NCBI GenBank assembly: GCA_016214695.1
Contig: JACRNY010000001.1
Location: forward strand, 248,001 to 312,000
DNA: 64,000 nucleotides
DNA from: Nitrosomonadales bacterium
GTDB taxonomy: Bacteria > Pseudomonadota > Gammaproteobacteria > Burkholderiales > Gallionellaceae
Reading direction: 5' to 3'
Position 1 is the first letter of the stretch. Each line of letters begins with the position of its first letter. Below, piece by piece: positions 11,201-19,869 of this stretch. Made by a program: the position numbers and the translations under genes. The notes beneath the pieces are model-generated. The model was not told the DNA's origin, searched no databases, and saw only the letters and a program-made list of their open reading frames with translations.

Positions 11201-11654
11201 GAGCGATTTCGTTGGGCAGATCAAGCGCCGCATCGCCCAAACTGGGGTCGACCCGGCCCGCCTGACGCTGGAAGTGACCGAGGGCATGTTGATCGACAAT
11301 GTGAACGAAGTGATTGCCAAGATGGTGGAACTGAACGCACTGGGCATCCACTTCTCGCTGGACGACTTCGGCACCGGTTACTCCTCGCTGTCCTACCTCA
11401 AACGCCTGCCCATCCACGAGATCAAGATCGACAAGACCTTCGTGCAGGACATGACCACCGACGCCAACGATGCCTCGCTGGTCGAGACCATCCTGCTGGT
11501 GGCCCAGCACATGCGCCTGAAAGTGGTGGCCGAAGGGGTGGAGACCGAAGAACAGGCGGCATTCCTCAACCAGCGCGGCACGGTCATCCACCAGGGTTAT
11601 CTGTTCGGCCGGCCGGAACCGGCAGCACAGTTGTTCAAACGGCTGGCCCACTGA
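8202..11654 (+). CDS. Membrane PAS-GGDEF-EAL c-di-GMP turnover protein
   Basis: 1150 residues. N-terminal helices (about 10-75) and a DUF4118-like membrane block (about 90-195) anchor the protein. At least four PAS domains follow (starting near 220, 345, 475 and 605), with PAC-like ends. The GGDEF domain carries intact GGDEF (residues 801-805), although its LDRFKTVND segment is less canonical. The EAL domain has E934-A935-L936 and later DDFGTGYSSL, so a phosphodiesterase is plausible. It probably converts redox, oxygen or small-ligand signals into c-di-GMP levels. The guanine-recognising GD of the GxxLGD segment is kept, which argues for c-di-GMP rather than cGAMP. GGAG lies 14 bp before ATG 8202. 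Confidence 0.93.
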   Translation: MHDPVHSRLSPSDILKVVLVYAVFGSLWILVSDHIVEWFFPDHAFQTIAQSLKGWAFIFTTSFLLYFLLQRSNRSDPIRQGSLRRAGLVNWKPWQLYLFAIAVTIMTTLIRNDFSASSGGLPLLILFMFPIILSAAIGGFGPGVAATVVAGLSVCYYIFPPLHSFRVEHHFDLLHLGFLLAEGLLVSFLSMMMHEARFQSELERQRAEASLEDKTRAMQLLNSIATGSSDAIFAKDLQGRYLLFNEAAARNVGKQVAEVLGKDDTAIFKPEDAARVMEDDRHIIEAGKVMTWNHTLSTATGTKVFSTTQGPLHDMDGKIVGVFGIARDITAIKANEEALRRERDRNQRYLDTVQTIMVALDSEGRITMLNRYGCELLGYRESELLGENWFRACLPQPDGMESVYPVFKSIMSGNLAGADQFENPILCRDGSQRVIAWHNGYLKNHAGNIVGTLSSGLDITEKMRTTAALQESEEKFRVTFNLAEVGIARVALDGGWLEVNQRVCEIVGYTKDELMKLTFQDITHPDDLDADLDYVRQMLNGERHTYSMEKRYIRKSGEAVWILLSVALVHHEDGTPNYFISVIEDINQRKLDELRLRKLTLAVEQSPESIVITNIDADIEYVNEAFVRNTGYSREEVIGQNPRILHSGKTPKDNYKALWEDLVAGKVWQGEFHNKRKDGSEYIEHAIISPIRQPDGSITHYIAVKEDVTEKRRAEAEINRLAFYDTLTGLPNRSLLLERLSQTLATTRRSGHYSALISYNLDRFKTVNDAGGQELGDQLLKALTERLGHTIREGDVVARIGGDEFCILLTDLAPQQQSAAHYALHVADKLHAALQKPLQIAKDGLTLTACLGIALFPEGDTDTPLDILRRTNSALHHAKQRGSGQTAFFESALDEAAKQRFDIERELHHAITSGELRVFLQPQVDAAGKIVGAEALVRWQDPQRGLIQPGAFIPIAEESNLIIELGEWVFTEVCRLLAQEEQAGGTMRISVNISPRHFRQSDFVGQIKRRIAQTGVDPARLTLEVTEGMLIDNVNEVIAKMVELNALGIHFSLDDFGTGYSSLSYLKRLPIHEIKIDKTFVQDMTTDANDASLVETILLVAQHMRLKVVAEGVETEEQAAFLNQRGTVIHQGYLFGRPEPAAQLFKRLAH

Positions 11655-11848
11655 CCCCTCGGCATGCCACGCACTGGCGACATACCGAGGGACGGCTCCG
11701 CTTCCCCTTTCCAATCATTGAATTGCATCGCTTTTCCCCTTCTGTTCATTCCACCCGAATGTCAAATCCAAGTTAGTATGGTGGCGCACTCAAGTATTAT
11801 GAGCGCCTGCCGATAGCCACTAACAAGTTCAAATACCAAGGAGTCCCT

Positions 11849-13960
11849 GTGCGCAACAACCAACCCGTCACCGGACGCGAACACCCCTTCCCGCAAGGCC
11901 AGACCGTCATCTCCTATACCGATCTGAAAGGCCAGATCACCCGTGCCAATGAGGCCTTCGTCGAACTCTCCGGCTTCACCAAAGATGAGTTGATGGGCCA
12001 GCCGCACAACCTCGTGCGCCACCCGGACATGCCGGCCGAGGCCTTTCGCGACCTGTGGCACACCCTGAAACAGGGACGTCCGTGGAGCGGGCTGGTGAAG
12101 AATCGGCGCAAGAACGGCGACCACTACTGGGTACGCGCCTATGCCTCGCCGCTGGCAGACGGGAGCGGCTACGTCTCGGTGCGCGTCGCCGCCAATCGCC
12201 AGGAGATCGCGGCCGCAGAACAGTTGTATGCCAGGATGCAACAGAACGCGGACATCAAGCTCGATGAGGGGCAGGTCCGCAGCGGCGGACTAGCCGGCGT
12301 GACAGGTGTCTTCACCCGCATGCGCGTCGTCTCGCGCCTCTGGCTGCTGGCGATCAGCGGCCTCGCCGGGTTCCTGATCGCGATCGCCGTGGGCTGGCAA
12401 GGACTGACCTCGTCGACGAACGCGCTCAAGACGGTCTATGAAGACCGGGCCGTTCCGATGTACGACCTGTCCATGATCGACTCGAAGATCCGCGAAAACT
12501 ACAACGACCTTACCCTGGCGTTCCAGCACGACCCCGCAGGCGGACTTGCCGGTTTGCATGACCACCCGGCCTCGCACCATCTCGATGCCGTCAGCAAGCG
12601 CCGGGACGAGATCAACGCCTTGTGGAAGAAATACATGGCCACCTACCTGACCGAAGAGGAAAAGGTGCTTGCCGCAGAGGTCGATGCCCGGCGCACGGCA
12701 TGGCAAGGCAAGATCAGCGAAACAGTCAGGACCTTGTCACAAAATAATTACAGCCGGGATGCCCTGCAGAATCTGCTCAAGGCCGGACGCGAAGAACGCA
12801 TGGCGTTCCATGACGCGCTGGACAAGCTGATCGTCTACCAGACGGTTGTCGCCAAGCAGGAATTCGAACGCTCCCAGCAGGCTGCGAACACCGGCGTGAC
12901 CATCTTTATCATCCTGCTTGCCGTCGGCACCCTGGGCCTGCTCGCCCAATCCTGGTTCATCATCCGCCGCATCAACAGCGGTCTGGGTGCGGCAAAGGAT
13001 GCAGCCAATGCCATCGCCGGCGGCGATCTCACTCGCCCCCTGCCTGTCGCCACCAAGGATGAACTCGGCGACCTCGTCGCAGCACTATCGGTGATGCGCA
13101 ACAACCTGCACGAACTGATCGCCAGCGTCCGCGATGGCATCACCGATCTGAACAAGACATCCGGCGACGTCTCCGCCTCGGCGCAAAGCAGTTCCAGGGT
13201 GACCGAGATGCAATCCGAAGCGGCCTCCGGCATGGCGGCGGCGATGGAACAACTCTCGGTGTCCATCGACCAGGTGAGCGAGCACGCCAGCGAAGCCCAC
13301 CGCGTCAGCCAGACCTCCAGCGAACAGGCCGGCGAAGGCGGCAGCATCATCCACAGCGCGGCGACCGAGATGGAGAACATCGCCAACTCGGTGAACCATG
13401 TCGCTGAGACCATACGCAGCCTCGATGAGTACTCCGCGCAGATCTCCGGCATCGTCAATACCATCAGGGACATCGCCGACCAGACCAACCTGCTGGCGCT
13501 CAATGCAGCGATCGAGGCGGCGCGCGCCGGCGAACAGGGACGCGGTTTCGCCGTGGTCGCGGACGAAGTGCGCAAGCTCGCCGAACGCACCGCCACGTCG
13601 ACCAAGGAGATCACCGGCATGATCGGCAAGATCCAGAACGGCACCAAGCTGGCGGTGGAGGAGATGGAGATCGGCGTGAAACGCGTCAGCGACGGTGTGG
13701 GTCTGGCACGCAAGGCCGGAGATTCCGTCAGCAGCATCCGCGAAGCGGCCCAGCATGCCGCCCACGCGGTGGACGACATCACTTCCGCGATCCAGGAACA
13801 ATCCCTCGCCGCGCGCGACATCGCGCAGCGCATCGAGAAGATCGCCCAGGGCACCGAAGAGAACAGTCTGGCTTCGGCGCAGACTGCTTCTTCCGCCAAG
13901 CAGATGGCCGAGCTCAGCAGGCAACTGGACGAACTGGCGACGCGCTTCCGTATCGCCTGA
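11849..13960 (+). CDS. PAS-containing methyl-accepting chemotaxis protein (Aer-like)
   Basis: 703 residues from a GTG start preceded by AAGGAG (11838-11843). The order is a PAS domain (about 20-110, [23 protein letters not shown]), a transmembrane helix (about 165-187), a four-helix-bundle sensor region, a second transmembrane helix (about 350-372), HAMP, then the signalling domain. The hairpin tip reads [20 protein letters not shown], the universal receptor motif that binds CheA/CheW. A cytoplasmic PAS suggests redox or energy taxis. No che genes are nearby. Confidence 0.94.
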   Translation: MRNNQPVTGREHPFPQGQTVISYTDLKGQITRANEAFVELSGFTKDELMGQPHNLVRHPDMPAEAFRDLWHTLKQGRPWSGLVKNRRKNGDHYWVRAYASPLADGSGYVSVRVAANRQEIAAAEQLYARMQQNADIKLDEGQVRSGGLAGVTGVFTRMRVVSRLWLLAISGLAGFLIAIAVGWQGLTSSTNALKTVYEDRAVPMYDLSMIDSKIRENYNDLTLAFQHDPAGGLAGLHDHPASHHLDAVSKRRDEINALWKKYMATYLTEEEKVLAAEVDARRTAWQGKISETVRTLSQNNYSRDALQNLLKAGREERMAFHDALDKLIVYQTVVAKQEFERSQQAANTGVTIFIILLAVGTLGLLAQSWFIIRRINSGLGAAKDAANAIAGGDLTRPLPVATKDELGDLVAALSVMRNNLHELIASVRDGITDLNKTSGDVSASAQSSSRVTEMQSEAASGMAAAMEQLSVSIDQVSEHASEAHRVSQTSSEQAGEGGSIIHSAATEMENIANSVNHVAETIRSLDEYSAQISGIVNTIRDIADQTNLLALNAAIEAARAGEQGRGFAVVADEVRKLAERTATSTKEITGMIGKIQNGTKLAVEEMEIGVKRVSDGVGLARKAGDSVSSIREAAQHAAHAVDDITSAIQEQSLAARDIAQRIEKIAQGTEENSLASAQTASSAKQMAELSRQLDELATRFRIA

Positions 13961-14079
13961 CCCCGGCGCCCCGGTCTGCCGGAGATCCGGCAGTCCGGGC
14001 GAGATCGCGATCCTGTGGTTATGCTAGGCTATGCCCGATTGCATCGCAATCGAACGCCAACAATCCAGAAAGGCATACC

Positions 14080-14532
14080 ATGAAAATGACCTCCTCCCTG
14101 AAAAGCCTGATATTGATCGGAACGATCGCGCTGCTGACCGGCTGCGCGGCCTCGGTTCCGCTGGCTTCAAAAGAACAAGACGCCAGCAGCAAGGCATTCA
14201 AGACTTCCGCCACCATGGCCGGTGTTTACATCTACCGCGACAACAGCCAGTTCGGCAAGGCTCTCACCAAGAGGGTCTCCATCGACGGCGTTGTGATCGG
14301 TGAGACAGCCCCCGGGGTCTACTTCCGCAAAGAAGTCGCACCGGGCGAACATACGGTGGCCACCCAGGCCGAGTTCGGCGAGAACACTCTCAAGTTCAAC
14401 GCCGAGGCGGGCAAGATCTATTTCTTCCAGCAATACATGAAATGGGGGACCTTCCAGGGAAGTGCGGGGATCCAGGCCGTCAGCGAAGACGTGGGCAGAC
14501 AGAGCGTTCTGCAGGGTAACGAAGCCAGGTAA
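14080..14532 (+). CDS. DUF2846-like lipoprotein
   Basis: 150 residues. The signal peptide ends in a lipobox (LLTGCAAS), so the mature protein begins at Cys23 or so and is lipid-anchored. The rest resembles DUF2846 proteins (AGVYIYRDNSQFGKA, VSIDGVVIGETAPGVYF, APGEHTVAT, FFQQYMKWG), a beta-rich domain found in small envelope lipoproteins of unknown function. It stands alone between the chemoreceptor and the convergent alr gene. MKMTSS at 14080 is used; the second Met two codons later is an alternative. Confidence 0.82.
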   Translation: MKMTSSLKSLILIGTIALLTGCAASVPLASKEQDASSKAFKTSATMAGVYIYRDNSQFGKALTKRVSIDGVVIGETAPGVYFRKEVAPGEHTVATQAEFGENTLKFNAEAGKIYFFQQYMKWGTFQGSAGIQAVSEDVGRQSVLQGNEAR

Positions 14533-14602
14533 GCGTCACCTTCGAAGGACCGGATGGCGTGGCAGGATCGCCATCCGGTCTTCCTGCCGCAAGAAGATCA
14601 GA

Positions 14603-15664
14603 TCAATAGCTGACCGGAACGCGCGCGGTCAGCGCACACATCAGCTCATAGCTGATGGTTCCCGCGGCACCGGCCACCTCTTCCACAGGCAAACCGGCGC
14701 CCCACAGGATGACGCGGCTGCCGACGTCGGCATCCGGCATCTCGCCCAGATCCACACACAGCATGTCCATCGACACGCGCCCCAGCGTGCGGGTACGGCG
14801 TCCGTTCACCAGCACCGGCGTGCCTGTAGGCGCATGGCGCGGATAGCCGTCGGCATAGCCGCAGGCCACGATGCCGATGCGCATCGCCCTGTCGGCACGG
14901 AACAGGCCGGCATAGCCGACGCTGTCGCCCGCCTGCAGTTCGCGCACCGCGATGATCTCGCTGCCCAGCGTCATCACCGGCTGCAGGCCGAGTTGTTGCG
15001 CACTGGCATCGGCAAACGGCGATGCGCCATACAGCATGATGCCGGGACGCACCCACTCGGCATGCGTGGCGGGATAACGCAGCAACGCAGCCGAGTTGGC
15101 CAGCGAACGCGGGGCGCGATATGCGGCGGTCAACCCTTTGAAAAGCTCCAGTTGCTCGGCCACGCCTTCCGGCTCGTCTGCATGGGAAAAGTGGGTCATC
15201 AGCGTGACCTCGCGTATCGCCGGATGCGACTTGAGTTTCTCCATCACCGCCGGGACCTGTTCCGGCAGGAATCCCAGCCGGTTCATGCCGGTATTGATCT
15301 TGAGCCAGACCGACAGGGTGCCGCGCCGCGGATAGGCATCCAGCATGGCGAGTTGCCAGGTGCTGTGGATGACACTGGACAGCTCGTATTGCGCGAGCAG
15401 CGGCAATTCGTCCGCAGTGAAAAAGCCTTCCAGCAGCAGGATGGTCTGGCGGAAGCCGGCCTCGCGCAAGGCGATGGCATCACGCACATCCAGCAGTGCG
15501 AACCCCTCCGCCTCCTCCAGCACTTCGGCCACGCGCAGCAACCCATGCCCGTAGGCGTTCGCCTTGATCACCGCCATGATGCGGCTCGAAGCGAGTCGAC
15601 GCGCCACGCGAAGATTGTTCCTCAAGGCGGAGAGGTCGATGCGGGCGTGTATCGGGCGGGACAT
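14603..15664 (-). CDS. alr: Alanine racemase
   Basis: 353 residues, standard length. The PLP lysine is K34 in AVIKANAYGHG, and the catalytic tyrosine region is DSVGYAGLFRA. The barrel also shows THFSHAD, NSAALLRYP and RPGIMLYG. It interconverts L- and D-alanine to supply D-Ala for peptidoglycan. It is divergent from lplT, whose GTG start lies about 95 bp away, so the two share a promoter region. An alanine dehydrogenase is encoded about 4 kb further on. Confidence 0.96.
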   Translation of the reverse strand: MSRPIHARIDLSALRNNLRVARRLASSRIMAVIKANAYGHGLLRVAEVLEEAEGFALLDVRDAIALREAGFRQTILLLEGFFTADELPLLAQYELSSVIHSTWQLAMLDAYPRRGTLSVWLKINTGMNRLGFLPEQVPAVMEKLKSHPAIREVTLMTHFSHADEPEGVAEQLELFKGLTAAYRAPRSLANSAALLRYPATHAEWVRPGIMLYGASPFADASAQQLGLQPVMTLGSEIIAVRELQAGDSVGYAGLFRADRAMRIGIVACGYADGYPRHAPTGTPVLVNGRRTRTLGRVSMDMLCVDLGEMPDADVGSRVILWGAGLPVEEVAGAAGTISYELMCALTARVPVSY

Positions 15665-15760
15665 GGCTTCTTCAGAAACGGGGGATTTAAAGTGCCGCGA
15701 ATGATAGCAGGCATCATCCTTTCATGTTATAAAAGCCCGTCTTTCAGATAACCACACAAA

Positions 15761-16987
15761 GTGAACCGCGGTTTCTACACCATCCTGGCGGCACAGTTCT
15801 TCTCAGCGCTCGCTGACAACGCACTGCTGTTCGCCGCCATCGCTCTGCTCAAACAAGTGCATGCCCCCAGTTGGCAAACACCCGTTCTGCAACAGGCATT
15901 CATCCTGTCGTTCATCCTGCTCGCACCCTTCGTCGGCGCCTTTGCCGACTCGCTGCCGAAAGGCCGCGTGATGCTCATCAGCAACGCCATCAAGATGGCA
16001 GGCTGCGTCGCCATGCTGATCGGGGTGAACCCGCTGCTGGCCTACGGCCTTGCCGGTTTCGGCGCGGCGGCCTATTCGCCCGCCAAATACGGCATCCTCA
16101 CCGAATACCTGCCGCCGGAGCGGCTGGTGTGGGCCAACAGCTGGATGGAAGGCCTGACCGTCGCCGCCATCATCTTCGGTGCAGTGGTCGGCGGCATGCT
16201 CATCACACCAAGCTTCGCGCATACCATCATGTCGTACCTGCATGTCCCGGCGTTCGTCACCCCCGCCGAGATGGCGATCTTCATCATCTTCTTCCTCTAC
16301 CTGCTGGCGGCGCTGATCAACCTCTACATCCCGCTCGTCCCCATCGAACACAAGCCGCTCAGTCCCAGCCCGTTGTTCCTGCTCAAGGATTTCTGGCACT
16401 GCTTCATCCTGCTGTGGAAAGACCCGCTGGGCCAGGTCTCGCTCGCCGTCACCACGCTGTTCTGGGGTGCAGGCGCGACCCTGCGCCTGCTGGTGCTGGC
16501 CTGGGCGGGCGTCGCCCTGCATTACAGCATCGGCGAAGCGGCCAAGCTGATCGCCTGGTTCGCCGTCGGCATCGCCATAGGCTCCGTGCTCGCCGCACGC
16601 CTGATCAAACTGGAACATGCGGTGAACGTGCTGCCGGTCGGCATCGGCATGGGCCTGATGGTGCTGGTGATGATCCCCATCTCCCATCCCTTGCTCGCCA
16701 TCCTGCTGCTCATCTGTATCGGCGTGATGGCCGGATTCTTCGTGGTACCGATGAACGCGCTGCTGCAACACCGCGGCCACCTGCTGATCGGTTCGGGACG
16801 CTCCATCGCCGTGCAGAACTTCAACGAGAACATCAGCATCTTCCTCATGCTGGGACTCTACGCACTGATGGAGAAACTCGGACTGCAACTGAATTACATC
16901 ATCCTCTTCTTCGGCTTGCTGATGGCCGGACTCATGGCACTGCTTTACAAGAAGCACGGCCACGACCAAGATACGGGCAAGATCTAA
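15761..16987 (+). CDS. lplT: Lysophospholipid transporter LplT
   Basis: 408 residues from GTG 15761. About twelve hydrophobic segments identify a major-facilitator protein; the N-terminal FYTILAAQFFSALADNALLFAAIALL and the PLPKGR-type loop are characteristic of LplT. In enterobacteria LplT flips lysophospholipids inward across the inner membrane for re-acylation by Aas. No aas gene is in the window, although the gene could be elsewhere. It is followed after 21 bp by a CorC/HlyC-type membrane protein, so an operon is likely. Confidence 0.92.
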   Translation: MNRGFYTILAAQFFSALADNALLFAAIALLKQVHAPSWQTPVLQQAFILSFILLAPFVGAFADSLPKGRVMLISNAIKMAGCVAMLIGVNPLLAYGLAGFGAAAYSPAKYGILTEYLPPERLVWANSWMEGLTVAAIIFGAVVGGMLITPSFAHTIMSYLHVPAFVTPAEMAIFIIFFLYLLAALINLYIPLVPIEHKPLSPSPLFLLKDFWHCFILLWKDPLGQVSLAVTTLFWGAGATLRLLVLAWAGVALHYSIGEAAKLIAWFAVGIAIGSVLAARLIKLEHAVNVLPVGIGMGLMVLVMIPISHPLLAILLLICIGVMAGFFVVPMNALLQHRGHLLIGSGRSIAVQNFNENISIFLMLGLYALMEKLGLQLNYIILFFGLLMAGLMALLYKKHGHDQDTGKI

Positions 16988-17008
16988 GCTCCCCTTTAGG
17001 AGAACCAT

Positions 17009-18310
17009 ATGGAATTCTGGATACTCGTGCTGCTGATCCTGCTCAGCGGCTTCTTCGCCATGTCCGAGATGAGCATAGGCGCGAGCCGCATGGCCATCCT
17101 CACGCAGATGGCCGAAGCGGGCAACGAAGGCGCGCGAGTCGCCGCCGCCCTGCGCAGCCAGCCCTCGCGCCTGCTCGCCGCCACCCAGACCGGACTCACC
17201 GCACTCGCTACCCTGCTCGGCGTGTTCGGCGAAGCCATGTGGGTGCCGCGCATCGAAACCTTCATCGAGACAGAGATCGCGTTCCTTGCTTTCGTCAAAT
17301 ATCCGCTCGCACTGCTGATGGTGGTCGGCAGCATCACCTTCGCCACCATCGTCATCGGCGAGATCATCCCCAAGCGCATCGCGCTGGCCAAACCCGAGGT
17401 CATCGCCTCCCTGCTCGCCCCCACCATGGCGCTGTTCGCCAAGATCACCCGTCCCTTCATCTGGGCGCTGTCGGTCGCCAGTGAAAGATTGCTCGCGCTG
17501 TTCCCGTTCAAGGAAAGCGCCGCGCATGTCGCCTCGGACGAGATACGCGCCATGATCACCGCCGGACGCCGCGACGGCGGCCTCGACGAGACCGCGGGCG
17601 AACTGCTCGGCAACGTGTTCCGCCTCGACGACCGCAAGGTGGCCAGCGTGATGACACCGGCCAACGCCATCATCTTCCTCGACCTGCAGGCCCCCAGCGA
17701 GATCAACCTGGAAAAGATCAAGACGCAAAGCGTCTCGCGTTTCCTCGTCTGCAAGGGCGGGCTGGGACAGGTGATGGGCTACATCGAGAGCCGCGAGCTG
17801 CTGCAGCACCTGCTCGCGGGCAACCAGCTCGACCTCGGCAAGCTGCCCACCCACGCCATCCAGTTCATTCCCAACACGCAGTCGCTCATCGGCGTGCTCG
17901 AATTCTTCCGCACCCAGAAGACCCACCTCGCCATCGTCGTCAACGAGTTCGGCCAGACCGAAGGCCTGGTCACGCTGAGCGACCTGCTCTCCTCGGTGGT
18001 CGGCGATGTGCCCAGCTCGGTGGACGAACTGCCGCTCGCGGTGCAGCGCGAGGACGGCAGCTGGCTGCTCGACGGCCTGCTGCCGCTGGACGAGATGAAG
18101 GACAAACTCGGCATCACCTCGCTGCCGGAAGAAGACCTCGGCAACTATCACACCGTCGGCGGCTTCGTCATCACCGCCGTCGGCCGCATCCCCAAGAAGG
18201 CCGAGACCTTCGACTGGCACGGCTGGCGTTTTGAAGTAGTCGACATGGACAAGAACCGCGTCGACGAAGTGTTCGCCCGCCCCATCGGTGACAGCATCCC
18301 CAACGACTGA
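17009..18310 (+). CDS. CNNM/CorC-HlyC family transporter-like protein
   Basis: 433 residues. An N-terminal DUF21 (CNNM) membrane domain of about 180 residues with several helices (LLSGFFAMSEMSIGASRMA, GEIIPKRIALAKPE) is followed by a pair of CBS domains (about 205-330) and a C-terminal CorC/HlyC domain (DGSWLLDGLLPLDEM, YHTVGGFVITAVGRIP). The family is linked to magnesium/cobalt efflux. AGGAG lies 8 bp before ATG 17009. The gene sits between lplT and a small lipoprotein, probably in one transcript. Confidence 0.93.
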   Translation: MEFWILVLLILLSGFFAMSEMSIGASRMAILTQMAEAGNEGARVAAALRSQPSRLLAATQTGLTALATLLGVFGEAMWVPRIETFIETEIAFLAFVKYPLALLMVVGSITFATIVIGEIIPKRIALAKPEVIASLLAPTMALFAKITRPFIWALSVASERLLALFPFKESAAHVASDEIRAMITAGRRDGGLDETAGELLGNVFRLDDRKVASVMTPANAIIFLDLQAPSEINLEKIKTQSVSRFLVCKGGLGQVMGYIESRELLQHLLAGNQLDLGKLPTHAIQFIPNTQSLIGVLEFFRTQKTHLAIVVNEFGQTEGLVTLSDLLSSVVGDVPSSVDELPLAVQREDGSWLLDGLLPLDEMKDKLGITSLPEEDLGNYHTVGGFVITAVGRIPKKAETFDWHGWRFEVVDMDKNRVDEVFARPIGDSIPND

Positions 18311-18320
18311 GGAGAACAGC

Positions 18321-18512
18321 ATGAGCTACCGCACCGCAGCCTTCCTTTCCATCCTGCTGCTCAGCGCCTGCAGCCCGGGCGACGACGATGCACCGCCGCC
18401 GAAACTGTTCGAGGACCAGCGTCAGGCGCTCGACAAGGCCAAGGAGGTGAACTCCATACAGCTGGATGCCGCCGAAAAGCAGCGCAAGGACATCGAACAG
18501 CAATCGCAGTAA
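18321..18512 (+). CDS. Small lipoprotein, 63 residues
   Basis: The sequence has a short signal peptide with lipobox LLLSACSPG, so only about 45 residues remain after processing. The mature part is charged and probably helical (QRQALDKAKEVNSIQLDAAEKQR). It starts at ATG 18321, 10 bp after the stop of the CorC/HlyC-type gene and with GAGGAG upstream. An in-frame extension to 18288 overlaps the previous gene and is unlikely. Function unknown; co-translation with the upstream gene is likely. Confidence 0.8.
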   Translation: MSYRTAAFLSILLLSACSPGDDDAPPPKLFEDQRQALDKAKEVNSIQLDAAEKQRKDIEQQSQ

Positions 18513-18570
18513 TGGCGGATAAAAACAGTAGGGCATAGCTGCGTTGACCTCGTTTCCACAAACGGGTACT

Positions 18571-18657
18571 GTGCATATCACTTGGCAAACATACTGAAAG
18601 GTATCGACGCAAAGTCTCCGGCCTAAGGGAAACTATGGCAGCGGGACCGCGACATGG
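18571..18657 (+). ncRNA. GEMM-I (c-di-GMP-I) riboswitch aptamer
   Basis: The core matches GEMM-I aptamers: GGCAAAC (18584-18590), a GAAA tetraloop in the P2 hairpin (18595-18598), GACGCAAAG (18606-18614), TCCGGCCTAAG and then AGCGGGACC. CCTAAG and TATGG form the standard 11-nt tetraloop receptor. The base equivalent to Vc2 G20 is G18584, consistent with c-di-GMP binding. My hand fold gives only a weak P1 helix. It precedes the 60-codon ORF at 18783, whose GGAGGGGG ribosome site can pair partly with ACCCCTGA at 18683-18690. Confidence 0.85.
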
Positions 18658-18782
18658 GGGTTCTTCCCCATGCCTGTTCTGATACCCCTGACGTCGTTGC
18701 AAACACTATGAATCACCAGCAGCTGCCCGGCCTCGGGAGCAGTGAATGGTGACAAGGCATTGCCCTTCAGGAGGGGGTTAAC

Positions 18783-18965
18783 ATGAAGACGCACCCGCAT
18801 CGCAACAAGGGGCAAGCACCCGCCCCAACCTGCGAAAACTGCATGCACACCATCAAGCAGAACGAACGCCGCGACGTGGTCGTGTGCGTACCGCATCTCA
18901 AGACCATGCCCGCCAGCAACGCGCTGGTCTGCGAGCTGCACGCACTCAGGCACCAGCGTACCTGA
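18783..18965 (+). CDS. Small cysteine-containing protein under a GEMM riboswitch
   Basis: 60 residues. It contains a CENC motif (C17-x2-C20), with further cysteines in VVCVPH and LVCELH, so a small metal site (Cys/His) is possible. No signal peptide or membrane segment is visible. A very strong ribosome site (AGGAGGGGG) sits 8 bp before ATG 18783, which supports translation. The GEMM-I riboswitch about 130 bp upstream suggests c-di-GMP-dependent expression. I do not recognise the family. It ends three bases before the convergent L,D-transpeptidase stop. Confidence 0.65.
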   Translation: MKTHPHRNKGQAPAPTCENCMHTIKQNERRDVVVCVPHLKTMPASNALVCELHALRHQRT

Positions 18966-18968
18966 ACC

Positions 18969-19811
18969 TCAGCACACAGGAACCGGCCCCTTGTCCGCCT
19001 TTGGTCCCGGCACCGCCGGCGGCGGAGCAGGCGACCAGGCCGGTCGCTCCGCACTCCCCGAATCGATGATCACCAGATAGCGTCCCGACCATGGCGTGGG
19101 CGTCCGGTCCGCGCGGATCATCCACAGCTTCTTTCCGTTCCCCAGCGCTTCTTCGTAATCCGCATCGAGTATCCCGTAGCGATCGATGAAATCGTTCAGC
19201 GTCGCGGGGATGCGTATGCAGCCCTTCGACATCGCCGCACCCAGATGCGGCTCGAAATAATCCGGATCGGTCGCGTGCATCAGCAGACGCATCTGGCTGA
19301 TGCCGCCGCGCCCCCAGCCGCGCTCGCCGGACACCCAGCCGAAATCGTAGACGCGCATGCCCTTGCGGCCGAAACCGCGCACCCCCAGTTTGCTGCGCGT
19401 GCCTTCGGCGCGGAAATCCCTGTTGGCCAGCGTGTGCGCGAATACACCCGTCGGTGTGATGAAGTGGTCATACGCACCGGGTTTGCCGGTCGAGGCAGGC
19501 GCTGCCCCGATGAAATGGAAATGCGCTTCCGTTGCCTGCAGATCCAGCCAGTACAGAAAGATCGCCTGCACCTGCGGGTTGCGGTCCAGCACCAGCACAT
19601 ACTGCGACCTGGTGAACGGCGTCTGCGCGCCCGCCAGCTCGGCTTCCAGCAATCGCACATAGCGCTCCTGCGCCTCCTGCGGCAATTCGAGGCGCCGCTC
19701 CACCTCGCGCTGGAAAACGGAGACAAGCGCAGTGCCGTCGTCGGTCCGGGCCGGAACGGATGCGACAGCGAGCAGCAAGACGATGGTCAGCAAGATTCTC
19801 TTCACGCGCAC
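18969..19811 (-). CDS. L,D-transpeptidase (YkuD domain), exported
   Basis: About 280 residues from GTG 19811 (GTG 19805 is equally possible). The upstream in-frame extension to 20147 runs antisense through ald and is rejected. A signal peptide ([19 protein letters not shown]-like) is followed by a YkuD-type domain with the active-site motif [14 protein letters not shown], in which Cys is the nucleophile. It probably makes or attaches 3-3 cross-links or a lipoprotein in peptidoglycan. The C-terminus is Pro/Ala-rich. It is divergent from ald (start 19870), so the 58-bp spacer must hold both promoters. Confidence 0.88.
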   Translation of the reverse strand: MRVKRILLTIVLLLAVASVPARTDDGTALVSVFQREVERRLELPQEAQERYVRLLEAELAGAQTPFTRSQYVLVLDRNPQVQAIFLYWLDLQATEAHFHFIGAAPASTGKPGAYDHFITPTGVFAHTLANRDFRAEGTRSKLGVRGFGRKGMRVYDFGWVSGERGWGRGGISQMRLLMHATDPDYFEPHLGAAMSKGCIRIPATLNDFIDRYGILDADYEEALGNGKKLWMIRADRTPTPWSGRYLVIIDSGSAERPAWSPAPPPAVPGPKADKGPVPVC

Positions 19812-19869
19812 ATTGTACTGGCATAAACTTGGACGAACATCACACGGACACACTCGCGAAGGTCGATAC

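Noticed and set aside
8202-11654. Possible Hypr (cGAMP-making) GGDEF protein that could feed the A20 riboswitch
   Set aside because: The GGDEF domain keeps the Asp (LGD) that contacts guanine; the same is true for the cyclase at 47847, so neither looks like a cGAMP synthase.
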